A DNA stretch of 14,574 bases from Micrococcales bacterium (lineage in GTDB: Bacteria > Actinomycetota > Actinomycetes > Actinomycetales > Dermatophilaceae), in the NCBI GenBank assembly GCA_003157445.1, contig PMJN01000115.1, positions 7,251 through 21,824 on the forward strand, written 5' to 3'. A program made the translations under genes and the position numbers. A model generated the notes under the pieces. The model ran no database searches, was not told where the DNA came from, and was given only the letters and a program-made list of their open reading frames with translations. Below are positions 14,552 to 14,574 of this stretch, in pieces. The number at the start of each line of letters is the position of its first letter. The stretch's first letter is position 1.

Positions 14552-14574
14552 CGAGCGCCCCCGCCAATCTCACC
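14548..14574 (+). CDS. Start of next gene, cut by window edge
   Basis: ATG at 14548 overlaps the sulfite reductase stop (ATGA), with GAGG about 9 bases upstream, so it is probably co-translated. Only MTSAPANLT is visible. In many actinobacteria the gene after sulfite reductase is the PAPS/APS reductase cysH or another sulfate-assimilation gene; nine residues cannot confirm this. Confidence 0.6.

Noticed and set aside
1..14574. CRISPR array, insertion sequence, phage or defence island
   Set aside because: No regularly spaced repeats, transposase, integrase or recognised defence gene was seen. The gene content looks like ordinary metabolic chromosome.

Overview
The window is high-GC DNA with short intergenic gaps, GTG as well as ATG starts and AGGAGG-type ribosome sites. 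The protein families (a mycobacterial-type ferredoxin sulfite reductase, an STAS/anti-sigma ATPase fusion, a GNAT/ADP-forming acyl-CoA synthetase fusion, a Rv1847-like thioesterase) point to an actinomycete. I cannot name the genus. No tRNA, rRNA, CRISPR array or insertion sequence was recognised.

Left part (1-3489): a large minus-strand GNAT / acyl-CoA synthetase-like fusion is divergent from a small PaaI-type hotdog thioesterase. Behind the thioesterase is what looks like the frameshifted C-terminal end of a PaaX-family repressor (about 3590-3845).

Middle part (4009-8167): on the minus strand are an STAS + HATPase fusion whose ATPase N-box has lost its asparagine, a LapA-domain membrane protein and a DUF429 protein. 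On the plus strand, divergent from DUF429, are a YbjN-like protein and a small CoA-binding Rossmann protein. Between 5029 and 5527 lies a low-confidence small reading frame broken by one in-frame TGA.

Right part (8481-14574): a sulfur-assimilation locus. A minus-strand ABC importer of the sulfonate/nitrate/taurine type (lipoprotein, ATPase and permease, with overlapping coding ends) is followed by a fused siroheme synthase (CysG type). Divergently, across 255 bp, lies ferredoxin-dependent sulfite reductase (SirA), whose stop overlaps the start of another gene cut by the window edge. Functionally, the importer would supply a sulfur source, CysG would make siroheme, and SirA would use siroheme and a 4Fe-4S cluster to reduce sulfite to sulfide. 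A perfect 17-bp palindrome just upstream of the importer's lipoprotein gene is a candidate operator.

I found no clearly new multi-gene system. The points most worth a second look are the degenerate ATPase fusion, the acyl-CoA synthetase-like protein lacking the usual catalytic histidine motif, the PaaX remnant and the sulfur-locus control region.
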